Under the pieces are notes generated by a model that was not told where the DNA came from, made no database searches, and worked only from the letters and a program-made list of their open reading frames with translations. DNA of 64,000 bases, taken from positions 54,316,312-54,380,311 of the forward strand of contig NC_086283.1 in NCBI RefSeq assembly GCF_021018805.1, given 5' to 3'. Source of the stretch: Prinia subflava (taxonomy: Eukaryota; Chordata; Aves; Passeriformes; Cisticolidae). Shown here in pieces: positions 10,154 through 21,300 of this stretch. How positions within the stretch are numbered: the stretch's first letter is position 1; each line of letters opens with the position of its first letter. The position numbers and the translations under genes were made by a program.

Positions 10154-12559
10154 CTGTCCTGTGGTTTGAAGTATAAATTTAATGCAGTAGAATCATTAAT
10201 GAAAAAAAATAGCTATTTGTTTTGTTTTACACTTCATACTGAATGTAAATCTCTCCCTCTAGGATATAATTTTTGCTTATGGTTGGGTGTCTATCCTTTC
10301 CCACTTGTGCAGTTCTCCAGCAGCAACCTTCAGTTGCAACAGAAAGCTCAGTCCTACAGAGCTGTCCCCTTCTCTGTCTTAGCCCATTTTATGATCAGAA
10401 TATTAATTTAATGGGTAGTTCAAGTGCTGTTGGTGAGTTACTGTGTATCTGCATTTTTGTTTTACCTTTTGACTAAACTTAGTGACAAGAGGTTGCTAAC
10501 AATGCAATATCTCATTTGGAATATCAGAACAACAGCAAGAGTTTAGATTCATACACTAGAATTTGACTATCTCTTAGAATATTCAACAGAATTATCTTTA
10601 TATTCTGCAAAAGGTGTTATTAAAATGTCAATATTTTTTGTATAAATCTCAACTACCCAGTGTAGGAGTGCACATTCTACTTTCTCTTTTCTATTCTTTC
10701 ATTAGATATTTTGGGGCAGCCTGCGTACCTCAAAATAATGGGGTATCTGCTAAGAGTGGGCAGAAGAGTGGGTAAGAAAGATGCTGACATGAGTGTTACT
10801 GTCCTCTGATACAATTGTGAACAGGTTCATTTGCAGACAGTGGAACAGGTTTCCTTCTGCCAGATGACATAGCATCCTTTATCAATAAAGACAGTGCTCT
10901 GAAGTTCAAAAATATCATCTGGCTTCCCATCCTACTTGAAAACCAAGAGACCGGTCCTCATTCCAGATATCTTTCTATTGTTATCCTTACTATCCTCGGC
11001 AACACATGTATCACAGTCTATCTCACAGATAAATGAACTGAGGCTCAAAGATGGAATTTGCTCAGTTAGATTGTAGTCTATTTATAGAGATGACTAAAAC
11101 AGCAAAAAGATACAACCTGTTGGTAGTAATTTTTGGATTAGCAATTCAGTGATTATTTTAAGTTATTCCTTTCATTATATTAAAGTTCCAAGGCAACAAT
11201 CTCTGAAAAAGTGAGTTAGCTTTTTTCCTATTTACAATAGTATTAATCTTATCTAGAGCTCTGGAGAGGGTTGGAATCTTCGTTAGAGAAAATAAAATCT
11301 GACTTGTGTGATTTAATATTCCCCCATGTGTGCAGTCATTTGAATTTTCATTCTAGTGAGACATTGTGCCATGAACCATGGCTGTCTTTAGACAAAAATA
11401 AGCGGATTCAGTTCACAAATTGAGGCAATTTTCATAGGTGGAGGAGCAGTTTTTTGAAGTCTGGTGTCCCGGGACAGTTGCTAAATGTGATACTGCAAGG
11501 TCAGCTGTAACTGATGCAACACAGGTTTGAACGACTTTCATTACAAAGAGTACTTTTCAACAAGCATATTTCATTTGAGGTTTTTAACCTATAAACTACT
11601 GGGGTGTGGGTGCTTTGGTGTTTGGGGGGTATGGTATTTACTCCCTTTTCTTCTAGAGAAGTAAGGAGGAAATGAAGTCTTCAATATGAAGGGAAAAAAT
11701 GGTACGTGCTGCAGTAAGTTTGGTTTATAGGAAACAGCTATATGGGCAGGCAGATTCAAGAGTCAGACCCTGCTGCTAATCATTCTAGTTCTCATTGTAG
11801 GATGACTCTCATGGAGCTGGTAATCCACAGCAAACCAGAGCTTTAGAGCTGCTGTCTTGCTGCAGTACAGTCAAATTCAATTCCTAAACAGTAATTTGGG
11901 CAAAGCTGTGTACCACAGGTGTCCTGCACTGACACTGCAGGAAGGTATCAGACGGTAGAAAGAAAGATATGGATCAAAACAGTAGGGTGTCTTTCCTCCC
12001 TCGTGGCATTTTAAGATACTTCCAGCCCTCAGCATCTTTCAAACTTTTGAGATAATCATCCACTGAAGATTTATTCAGTGTCTTTAATTGTATTTTCCTT
12101 GCAATAAATGTCCCTGAATTTACTACCAAGGCAGTGAGATCCTTTGGACTGCAGGGACTCCTTGCCATCAAAGTGTAAATGTTTCTAACCTGAAGAGTGG
12201 TAGGAAAGGTTGTTGTTGCTGGGATGAGATGTGTGGTGGTGCAATCCTGTGGTGGTGCAATCCTAGGAACACCGATCCTTTCACACAGATAACTCACAGA
12301 TTTCACTTTCTTGAGATCAGCATTGTGAAACTGGGCCTATTTGATGGTGATATTTTCATCCTGCAAAAGTTATGCAGAGAATATATGATCTGGTTAATAG
12401 TGAAGTAAAAGAATCAATGAAAAACCATGAGAAAATTCCAAAAAACATACCACATAGGAAACTATCCCTTTTGTTTTGTTCTTTTGTTTTTAGCAACAAA
12501 AACTCTTAAAGAGAGGCTAAATAAACTGGCAAAGAGTTGTATCCATAACCATGGGCACA
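10154..12559. other. AT-rich non-coding stretch, no gene seen
   Basis: About 2.4 kb without recognisable genes or repeats apart from a 16-bp tandem duplication at 12233-12264 (gtggtggtgcaatcct twice). A minus-strand open frame of 110 codons at 11974-12306 spans that duplication and resembles no protein I know. I treat it as chance. Confidence 0.55.
12233..12264. repeat. 16-bp tandem duplication
   Basis: gtggtggtgcaatcct occurs twice head to tail (12233-12248 and 12249-12264) with no mismatch. Confidence 0.92.
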
Positions 12560-12948
12560 CACCACAGGCTTTGTAGAAAAGGCCCTGGGGGTGCTGGTTG
12601 ACAGCAGCTGAACATGAACCAGCTGAGCCCAGGTAGCCAGGAAGTCCAATGTCATTCTGGCCTGGATCAGCAATGGTGCTGGACCAGGGCAGTGATTGTC
12701 CTCCTGAACATGGTGGGGCCATACCTCAAGTCCTGTGTCCAGTTCTGGGCCCCTGAGTTCAAGGGGTACTTTGAGGTGCTGGAGCATGTCCAGAGAAGGG
12801 CAACAAAGCCGATGAAGGGTCCAGAAGTTGTGCCAAACCCATGTAGATATAGTACTTAGGAGTGTGATTAATGATGGTCCTGGCAGTGCTGGGTTAATGA
12901 CTGGACTTAGTCTTAGAGGTAGTAATCTAAGTTACCCTATTATTCTAC
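12560..12948 (+). mobile_element. CR1 LINE 3' fragment, sense
   Basis: The segment follows the pattern of the CR1 ORF2 3' portion as I recognise it. A 'gtgctggttgacagc...ctgaacatgaaccag' start is followed by 'gtcattctggcctggatcagcaatggt', 'ccatacctcaagtcctgtgtccagttctgggcccctgag' and 'ctggagcatgtccagagaagggcaac'. After an internal deletion near 12840 it reaches the 3' region ('ctggcagtgctgggttaatgactggac...cttagaggt'). The final 'ctattattctac' is a decayed CR1 terminal motif. The original frame is broken by the deletion and substitutions, so no functional reverse transcriptase is encoded. A solo LTR begins about 12 bases downstream. Confidence 0.8.
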
Positions 12949-12953
12949 ATAAG

Positions 12954-12959
12954 GAAAGT
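12954..12959. repeat. Left target-site duplication GAAAGT
   Basis: It is an exact match to 13522-13527 and abuts the 5' TG of the solo LTR. Confidence 0.9.
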
Positions 12960-13521
12960 TGTGGCAGTGTTTTAATTCAATTAGTTTATGGCATATGTTC
13001 TCTGTAATAGTTCGGTTCTCCGTACCCTCACCCCCCTCATTAATATTCCTTTGTTCCTTCACTCTCCCTCACCGTGTGTTATTTTTAGCTCACATTTGTT
13101 AGATGTATCTGTTACCCTTCCCACCCTTGTAACTCCCCTCCTACCCTCTCCTGATTAGTCCACGTTATGTTTCCCCACCCCTGGGTCCCTCAGCAACTGT
13201 TGCCGGTTGGCTAGTGGTAGCCAACCACTCCCCTTGCTCCTCCCAGCCAGCCCCTAACAAAAACCCACTGCACCCTTCCTTCCTCGGCCAGTTCTGGGCT
13301 GAGGAGGTGTTTTTAATAAACCCTCTGTGCACTCAGAACTGACTCCTCCTTTCTTTCCACTGCCTGTCGCTTCAACACCGCTCACAAGAGCCTCTCAGGG
13401 ATAAGAACCCAAGGGAGTCAGCCCTGCCTGCGCCGCTTGCAGGCTGACCCCACTGAGCGCCTGTCGCCGCGCCTGGGCTTGCCGGGGACAGAGTCGGTGG
13501 ACTCTAGTGGGCACCGCGACA
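12960..13521 (+). mobile_element. Complete sense solo LTR with 6-bp target duplication
   Basis: The 562-bp element begins TGTGGCAG and ends CCGCGACA. It is flanked exactly by GAAAGT at 12954-12959 and 13522-13527. An AATAAA at 13315-13320 sits after a pyrimidine-rich stretch, and about 200 bases of R-U5-like sequence follow, GC-rich at the 3' end. TG/CA ends and a 6-bp duplication indicate a class II (ERVK-like) retroviral integration. No gag, pol or env sequence is attached. The intact duplication and clean ends suggest a comparatively young insertion. Confidence 0.9.
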
Positions 13522-13527
13522 GAAAGT
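13522..13527. repeat. Right target-site duplication GAAAGT
   Basis: It is the partner of 12954-12959 and follows the terminal ACA of the solo LTR. Confidence 0.9.
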
Positions 13528-13740
13528 AGGTTTGATTCCCATGTCTGCAAAGATAAATATTCTTCCAGGAAGTAACTCTTATTGGTATTCTAATCATGGT
13601 GTTCTGCATAAATTTCAGGGACAAATTTGCTTCTCCCAAAAAGTACCTTACATACATTCTCATGTCAGTCTCTGTGCACCATGTTTCAACCCACCTCTGA
13701 GTCAGGGCAGCTGAGATTCTGATTAATAAATCCCTTGGGG

Positions 13741-14470
13741 TGGTTGCAGTAACATGACAAGACGTATATATAAACCAGGTTTATTTTTAAATCAATTTGG
13801 TTGCAACAGAAGGCAGGCATATAGCTGTCTTGGTCCTTTCCATAAAAAATATAATGAAGGAATTAGGCAAGAAGGAAAAGAAAGAAAGAAGTGGAAAGAA
13901 CAAGGAAAACAAAGAAATAAATGGAAAGAACAAGAGTAGATAGAGAAGAGGAAGCGTATCATGACCCATAGATCCAGCTACAAGACCTGAGAGTTGTAAT
14001 TTCAATGTCCATGGTTGGAGTGATTGTGGAAGTCTTGATCCAGTGAGGGTGGGGATAGCACAACAAAGAGTTTTATGGATTATATACATCCACACCTACT
14101 GGGAACACCGTGATATTTTGCAGGGTGGAGGGGGGGAATGGGGGGTGGAATTTTACACTGTTGGATGCAGTTGTGTCAATGCAATGGCAGGAATACAGGA
14201 ATACCTTCTGGTTTACCTGTGAGTCTGGAATACCTCCCCTAAGGCAGGGGGTAGTTTTACACTGCCAGCCTTATGGGGAGGGAGGAAACTGGCAGGATAA
14301 AAAGCATTACCCCACCTCTGCAGAGTCTGCATCTTACCAGCCTTTCCTCGTATCTGGTATGAAAATCCTTTGTTTAAGACATTAGTCCTGGGTCATCAAG
14401 GAAACAAGAGATTGCAGGACTCACACAGCCCATCAAAGCAAAGTTATGTAGATCACACACCAGACTGACA
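13741..14470 (-). mobile_element. Probable antisense ERV-type LTR (boundaries approximate)
   Basis: On the minus strand a TATA-like tatataatcc (plus-strand 14073-14092 region) is followed by several hundred bases of R-U5-like sequence. That sequence contains a long pyrimidine tract, seen as the purine-rich gaaag/ggaaaag run at 13866-13940. It ends in an AATAAA (plus tttatt near 13788) and a short tail ending ...gttactgcaacca. This order of promoter, signal and tail is that of a retroviral LTR. I could not find a target duplication, and the right limit is a guess. Short open frames on both strands within it look meaningless. Confidence 0.45.
14123..14148 (+). other. G-quadruplex-capable G-run cluster
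   Basis: The plus strand has a G3 run (14123-14125), a G7 run (14130-14136) and a G6 run (14140-14145), separated by loops of at most four bases. The G7 run can supply two G3 tracts, so four tracts are available. It lies within the U3 side of the probable antisense LTR. Confidence 0.6.
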
Positions 14471-17400
14471 AATCACTCATAATGAAAACTTGAAGCAAAA
14501 TTGGCTGACAATTATACTGCAGTTCACTGACATACAGGATCAGTAAAATTGAAAAAAAACCCACAACAAACTCAAAAAAAATTACTGCAAACACAATACA
14601 GAAAAATAAATTACATAATTAATACTTTAATTTGTCTTCTCAGAGGAAAACTATGGGCACAACAGGACCAACAATCTTCATTCCTGCAGTTTTATCTCTG
14701 TGGGATGGCAGAGGTTTTCCTGTCCTGATGCGTTTAATGTAACTTTTCCAGGAAAATGTTTTCGTGCACTGATCAAAGAGAGAAGTTTTGTATGCTACAG
14801 ATGCCAACTCCCTTCTTTTTAATCATTTTAAAGGAAAAAAAGAACAAACTGTAGCCTGTTTAGAATGATGCTTGCTTTTCATGTTTTCACTGCCAGATGT
14901 CTGCCAGATGTCTGTAGTTTCTCAAATATGAGGGTACATGGGGTGAAGGAAAAAAGTAAGGCTGTTTCTCCCTGCTGCATTTGAACAAACCAAAATGGCA
15001 GAGCAAGTGAGTTCTCTCTGGCACTCTCAACAATCTGTGTTGGAATTTCTGCAGCCTTAAGTCACCGCCAGGGCATCTGATTGCAGATGGTTAACTGAAG
15101 TTTCAGAAGATTTTTAGAACTTTTCTCCAGTAAGTATAGAAAATCTTTCAGTTTGGTGAGGGTGGAGTAAAGGAAAGAGAAAGCTGTAGAATTCTAGAAC
15201 AGTTTTAATAATGAGAAAAAGCTATGCCAGAGTCTGTGTGATCTGTAGAGCTCTTTCAGTTTCCTTAAAGCCAGAGATACTTGAAGCTTATTTTTAAGAG
15301 CTTTTCTCAGGAGTATACCCATTTTTCTTGAGCTCTGCTTCTTTCCACCCAACCCTCTGCTATGCTCTGCTTCTAAACAGAGTGTAGTGTTTTCAGGCAA
15401 AGCACACTTACCAATGATTTCTTTCATCTCTGTGTAAATTCAGTCCAGGCCTGCAGTTACAGCAAAAAATGGCTTTAGTAGCCTTCCTAATAGCATAGCA
15501 GAAACTATAATGACAGGCCTCTTCTGCATGGTGAATGTCAGCATTAAGAGCCTGCTTCCAGTATAGATAGTATTTTTAATGTGGTTCCACTTCTAAAAAG
15601 CTACCTGTACCTTCCTATAACGCCAGCCATGATTAAAGCTAGTATCAGGGAGAGGAGTATTTTCATGTACAGCTGCAGTCTCTAGCTGAAGATCTTTTAC
15701 CATCTGGGTCACCATGGATGACTTTACCTTGGAAGCTTTTAATGCACATATTTCTTTTCATCTGCTTTGGCGACCATCCTGCATTAATTGTAGAGTGGTT
15801 AGAAGGCAAGGAAGGTTTGTGCTGTTCAGTTTTGAGAAGACCTTCTATTGTCTAGGCAAAACCTAACAGTTCTTGATTGTGCTCAAGAGAAATTAATAAT
15901 ACAGCTGAAACTCTGTAATTTTTCTAAATCGGTAGAGTGAGACACTAGTATATATTTAATGGGTAGATTCCTGTGTTTATGATCCACATGCAATTATAAA
16001 ATATACCATGGTAATGAAACCATTGGATTTTTTTAACAAAGTAGCAGGGCTGGATCTTTCTTTTGAGTGACAGTTTTGATAAAGGGCTGATCTGACTGTG
16101 GTCTGGGTCAAAAGAATGCAATAGCTGTCTGTGCAACACTGTTACATAGACAAGAGGTGACACTGAGCCAAAGGGTTCAAAGCAGTTGATGAAAAAACTT
16201 AAAATAAACCTGCTTTTGTCTTCTTTCCTGATTAACTCTGCCTATTCAGAAGCTGGTCTTGGCCTTAACTAATTTAGCATTGTTAAAAGAAGAGTGAGGC
16301 AGAGAGGTAAATTTTCCAAATGCATGCAGTGATTTTTTATACACTGTGTGCTGATTAACAGCATGGTAATGGGGGTTTTGGCACTTATTTTATCAAGAAC
16401 CATTTTTAGATGAAGACTCCAATTAAAGTTCTAGCACCTACTTCAAAATGAGCTTTTTTTGCTAAGATCAGCTTGGTCTTCTACAGTGGCTGGTTCCCAG
16501 CTGGTGAAAATTCAGTTATGTAGTTCATGTGTTTTTCAGCCAAGTGAAGACTCTGTGTCTATCCTGAATTCCCTGTACTGCAACTTGGTACACAATACCA
16601 GACAAAACAATAGGTTTTCCACGGCAAGTTACGAATAGGTCTGCTGGTGCTACTGCGTGATTTACAATGGGTTAAAAAGCAATGTCTCAAAATAGCGAAT
16701 ATGATGCTGACAATGTCACTGCCCCAGAGAGTGCTTTATTTCCTTGGCACAGTGTGCTGATGCTAGACTAGTTCAATGACTTGCATGTTCTTAGTGAACC
16801 TTTAGAATTCTGACATTGAATTCTGTTTTGCTTGCTAAATTGGATGGGCATGAAACCAAAGGAAAACAATATATCTCTGTTTATCCAATTTCTTGTTTGT
16901 ATTTTAGCCTCTTTATATGCACATAAACTAAAACACTGAATGAAAAAGGTATCTAGTGTTTTTATATATAAATCTATATTTATAGTGTGGCTATAAATGG
17001 TATTCTCTTCCATTTTATAGCCCTAATTTTTTAATGAGAATCTCATCATTAAACAAACAATGACAAATTGAATTTTATTCTCTGTCCCAATCTCTTTAGA
17101 AGCGTATGAAATATGCCAAAGTGAAGTAAAATGATTGAATGTCACATTTCAATCTACAATGATTTACTTTGTTTTCATTATGAAACAGAGTAAACTTTGT
17201 CATCTTGTTGTATATATTAATGAAAAGTTTTACATATTAATGAAAAGAAAGAGAGAGTCTGCAGTTCTTTTTGTCTCCGAAACTTCTGTTGAGAATAGTA
17301 TTGGAATATCTGTCTCTGTACAGAAGAGATTATTCCATGTAGTAAATGAAGCAGCGTAGACTAGACTCCATGACCCAGAAAGTCTAGCAATTTTTTCTGA

Positions 17401-17783
17401 AATAATTGGGAATTTTGTTGCAGACTTGCAGAGTCTTCACCTACATTTGGCAAACCAGCAGACCAGGTAGGAATGGGAGACTCTCAGACAGTGTGGTGTA
17501 TTTAAATTACAAATTTAAAATGCTCAGGGAGTGTTACCCCGAAATTGGTCAGGCTGGAGATTGTGACAGTTGGCTGGATTAAACAACATTCAGGGAATTA
17601 AAGAGATCCCTGAAACAAAACAAAAAAGAATCAGCCTAAAGAGAGGTCTAGGAGAAGCACCAGGGCTGCAGTGGCATCCCTTGATGGTGCTGCAGGAGCA
17701 GATGCCATCAGAACTCAGTTTGACACCACAGAAGTGACCCAGGGGTGTCCTGACCTCTGCCCTCCCAGGAGTGCCGTGAGCAG
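14471..17783. other. AT-rich non-coding stretch, no gene seen
   Basis: About 3.3 kb with only short unrecognisable open frames. The A-rich segment at 14545-14620 (runs of A separated by short words) and a small tandem tgccagatgtc duplication near 14893-14914 are the only repeats I see. No exon, RNA gene or intact mobile element was recognised. Confidence 0.55.
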
Positions 17784-18099
17784 CCTCTCCTCTCCTCTCC
17801 TCTCCTCTCCTCTCCTCTCCTCTCCTCTCCTCTCCTCTCCTCTCCTCTCCTCTCCTCTCCTCTCCTCTCCTCTCCTCTCCTCTCCTCTCCTCTCCTCTCC
17901 TCTCCTCTCCTCTCCTCTCCTCTCCTCTCCTCTCCTCTCCTCTCCTCTCCTCTCCTCTCCTCTCCTCTCCTCTCCTCTCCTCTCCTCTCCTCTCCTCTCC
18001 TCTCCTCTCCTCTCCTCTCCTCTCCTCTCCTCTCCTCTCCTCTCCTCTCCTCTCCTCTCCTCTCCTCTCCGAACCTCTCCTCTCCGAACCTCTCCTCTC
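17784..18099. repeat. (TCTCC)n array, 57 pure units plus variant units
   Basis: From 17786 to 18070 the pentamer TCTCC repeats 57 times without interruption (285 bases). The array then ends with two gaacc variant units alternating with TCTCC pairs, to about 18099. One strand is all pyrimidine and the other all purine. The unit is mirror-symmetric under rotation, so the array meets the sequence requirement for intramolecular triplex (H-DNA). Reading it in triplets gives a 15-base LLSSP (or RRGEE on the other strand) period. That is the sole reason long open frames span it on both strands. Its true length may be misassembled. Confidence 0.97.
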
Positions 18100-18107
18100 T
18101 CACAACT

Positions 18108-18375
18108 ACAGTAGAAATTGGATTAACATTTTTGGTATCCCGCCCTCCCTTCTTCCTGGGCTTATCTTTATTCCTGATTCCTTACCTCCTCTCCTCCATC
18201 AATCACACGTTTGGGTGTGAATGGCATCAATCACACGTTTTCTCTGCTGCCTCTTCTTCCTTAGGGGGAGAACTCCTCACACTCTTCCCCTGTTCCACTG
18301 TGGGGTCCCTTTCACAGGAGACAGTCCTCCATTAATTTCTCCAGTGCCTTCATGCACATGGTTTCCACGTCATTA
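18108..18375 (-). mobile_element. Antisense fragment of the common avian ERV LTR
   Basis: The fragment matches the middle of the family in reverse: 'cgccctcccttcttcctgggctta', 'cacgttttctctgctgcctcttcttcc', 'gggggagaactcctcacactcttcccctgttcc' and 'gggagacagtcctcc'-type words (18299-18331). The corresponding region is seen in sense orientation at about 9775-9960 and in antisense at about 52290-52480. A 16-bp word is duplicated inside it (18197-18212 and 18225-18240). Both ends are truncated. The left end abuts the TCTCC array, which may have grown from pyrimidine-rich LTR sequence or been joined to it by deletion. Confidence 0.72.
18197..18240. repeat. 16-bp direct duplication inside LTR fragment
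   Basis: catcaatcacacgttt occurs at 18197-18212 and again at 18225-18240, a 28-base period. Other copies of this LTR family have this word once, so the duplication is local to this copy. Confidence 0.85.
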
Positions 18376-21300
18376 CCAGGACAATGAAGCCAATGGTTGT
18401 CTCTTGTTACAGCTCTTAATCATGCATGTCTAACCAAAACCTGTGGATTATACTGGGGTACTTTATTTTACTTATGTTTCTACTGTTTAGTTTGTTAAGG
18501 GGTAAATATCATTATCTTTGAAGAAGAAAACTGGCACTGTTGCCAATGTAGCAGTGACTAATGACTAGTGACTAAGCTAATGACACAATGATACTGTATA
18601 GGTGAACAGATTCCTAGTCTTTTAGGATTAAATTAAAGGAACTGCAGTTAACAAAAGACCTAAAACAAAACCAAGGGAAATTTTTAAACTATACACTAAG
18701 GAAGTATTTCTGATTATAATAAGACTTAAATGATACTGTCCTTTTCTGTTTAGTGTTTATTCACATGCTGATGTGTCTTTTAGTTATCAATGAAGAAATT
18801 TCCTTCCTTAGTAGTCAATTGTGAAAAATATTTCACATATAAATAAGTGAAATAAAATAATTCACATCTAATATCAAATGCAGTTCTTAAAATGGAAATT
18901 CTCATTTCTTATCATGCAAAGTGTGGTTTCTTCATTTTAGCTACTGACTTCATTGCTGATCTGTTTCAGAATGACATTGAAAGTAATGGTATTGTTTTAA
19001 ACAGGTGGTGGAAACATGGCTTACTGATGGAAGTGCTAGTCACATGGGTGGAAATAAGAGAGGAAACACAGGCTTGCACAGGAAACACCTCTGGTATTTT
19101 CTTTGATATTACAGATAGAAAGTGTCAGGAAAAAGAGGTATTGGTACTGCCTTGCTACAGTGCCATGAGTAATGATTACTAAAATTACCCCTGACAGCAA
19201 GGCCTCTGACTGTAGTTGTGCTTCTGAAAAGAGATGGAGGTGTAACAGTTTTCCTTAATCATGTATTTCTCTTCCTAGTGAGATGCTGTCTCCCAGAAAT
19301 ATTGTTTGGACAAGTCACTGAAAGGATTTAAGAAATGTTAATGTGCTATAATCATGTACTCGGCAACACATCAATAGATGGCAATTAATTGCCTTTCATC
19401 CATCAGATTTTATTTCAGTGTTCTGAGCTAGAAGTATTAATTTCACTTCTCTTGCTAGTCAGAATTTTCTGCTACGGGATTTTAATGTTATTTTTTGTCT
19501 TAATGCACTTCATATCTCTTTCTATACTTCATGTACATTAAGAATATTTCTTAACCTTTCTGATCTTTTCCTACAGACATCACAGGCTACTGGTTCAGTA
19601 AAAGATCTATACCTGGTCTACTGAATTTTTCCTCTTTTTTTTTTTTATTTCCCCCCACCCAATATCAAGCTTTACATTTAGCTTTATGAAATTAAATACT
19701 GAAATAATTTTACAAAAACAAAAACTGTGGTCTATTAAAAAATAATTGTAAACAAAAGGTTATTTTTTAAAAAATTACTGCAAATATTAAAGCTTATTCC
19801 ATGTTGTCTCCCATAGCCATTGTGATCCTAACGATCTTCCTGAATTCCTGTCTTATCTGATGTTTTTTCTCATGATCAACCCTAGAACAAGCAAAAATAT
19901 AACATGAAGCAGTCTCGTCTGGCACCTGAGTGTTGCACTATCCTATTTCCTTTATTGTTTGGGTTTTTTTTTTTTTTCCTGAGTTCTCTGGTGGTAAGGA
20001 ATAGGGAAAGTTGCCAAATTAACTTTGAATGTTCTTAGTGATTTGATTTAATGTTCATAAACTGTTAGGGAACAGATTACTGCATCTGACAGATAATCAA
20101 GTGACTGAGTGATACTTTCATAAGTTTGGAAAGGATTGTGCAACTGTCTCAGCAGAGATTTTATATGCTAGACATGCATCTGAAAGCATAGAGTCTGTTA
20201 TTGTCTGTTCACATGAAATGCCACCTTTCTCCCTTGGTTTCAATGGTAAAACAACACCTTGCTTAACCAAGTGGCTAAGCACAGCAGTTCTGCAGAAAAC
20301 AAAGACCCATACAGGTTATTTAAAAGAATTACTATACTGACATTCACTGGTTTATATTTCTGCAATTGAAATGTACCAACAAGAAATCAAGAACTTGTCT
20401 TGATCTTTAGCCATTGATTTGGAGGAAATTTGACTGTTACGGTAATAAATTTTTAATTACCCTTTTGGCACTATAATAACAAAGTGATTAGTATTTCTGA
20501 CAGAAATCTGAAAGACAATTATGCAACATGAATTATTCATAAAAGTGATGTTACTGCCTGGCAAAAAAGTAATAGATCCAGGATTTTCTCACCTAAAGGA
20601 ACCTTCTAGCTAGTGCACCCTGTGACTTCTCTGGTACAGTTGTTCAAATCATATATATCAGAATTTAACTAAACAGTTACAGTGTTTTGAAAATTTCAGT
20701 GTCTCTGTCTTAGCTTTTCTGCTTTGTAAAAAAAAAAAAAAGCAGCTATTTATACTATCTAGAAAACTATGTATTAAGAAATGAGGAAAGAATCCTAAAA
20801 CTTGGTGAATTTTTCTTCATAATTTATGTTCAGTTCTATGCTAAAAATTTTTGGCCAATTCAATCCTTTATTGACACTTTTCTCCACAGTAAGGCAAAAC
20901 TCTGATTTTTTTAAAAAGCGGTGTTAGTTCACAAAGGAGGTAACTTTCTGCCTTCTAACAGATTGTTTGATTGAATTTGTTTTATGCTACCTTTACTTCA
21001 ACACAAGTGGTGTGTCTACACTTGCCATCATGTAATTTATACAAAAATGATTGATCCTTTTCTAAGAAAAGTATGATTTTGTATTTGCCTGTACAAATAA
21101 TAGCATAAGGAATTTTGCAATGAATCACAATAGAAGCAACCATTAATCAACAAACAGCCACTAATCTGAAATTTTCAATAATATCAACTTTTCTTGGCTA
21201 TAGGTGTCAATAAGAGAAGGTATGGACATGTGCATTTTGAATTGAAGAGAATTCCTTGTAAGTATGCTGTCAAGGAAATGTGCAAATAACATGTACAGGG

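Noticed and set aside
12960..14470. A possible provirus with LTRs at 12960-13521 and 13741-14470
   Set aside because: The LTRs differ in sequence and strand, the first has its own complete target duplication, and the 220 bases between them hold no retroviral genes.
17671..18114. 147-codon Ser/Leu/Pro repeat frame and its Arg/Gly/Glu mirror on the other strand
   Set aside because: It is the direct translation of a TCTCC pentamer array. No real coding signal is present on either side.
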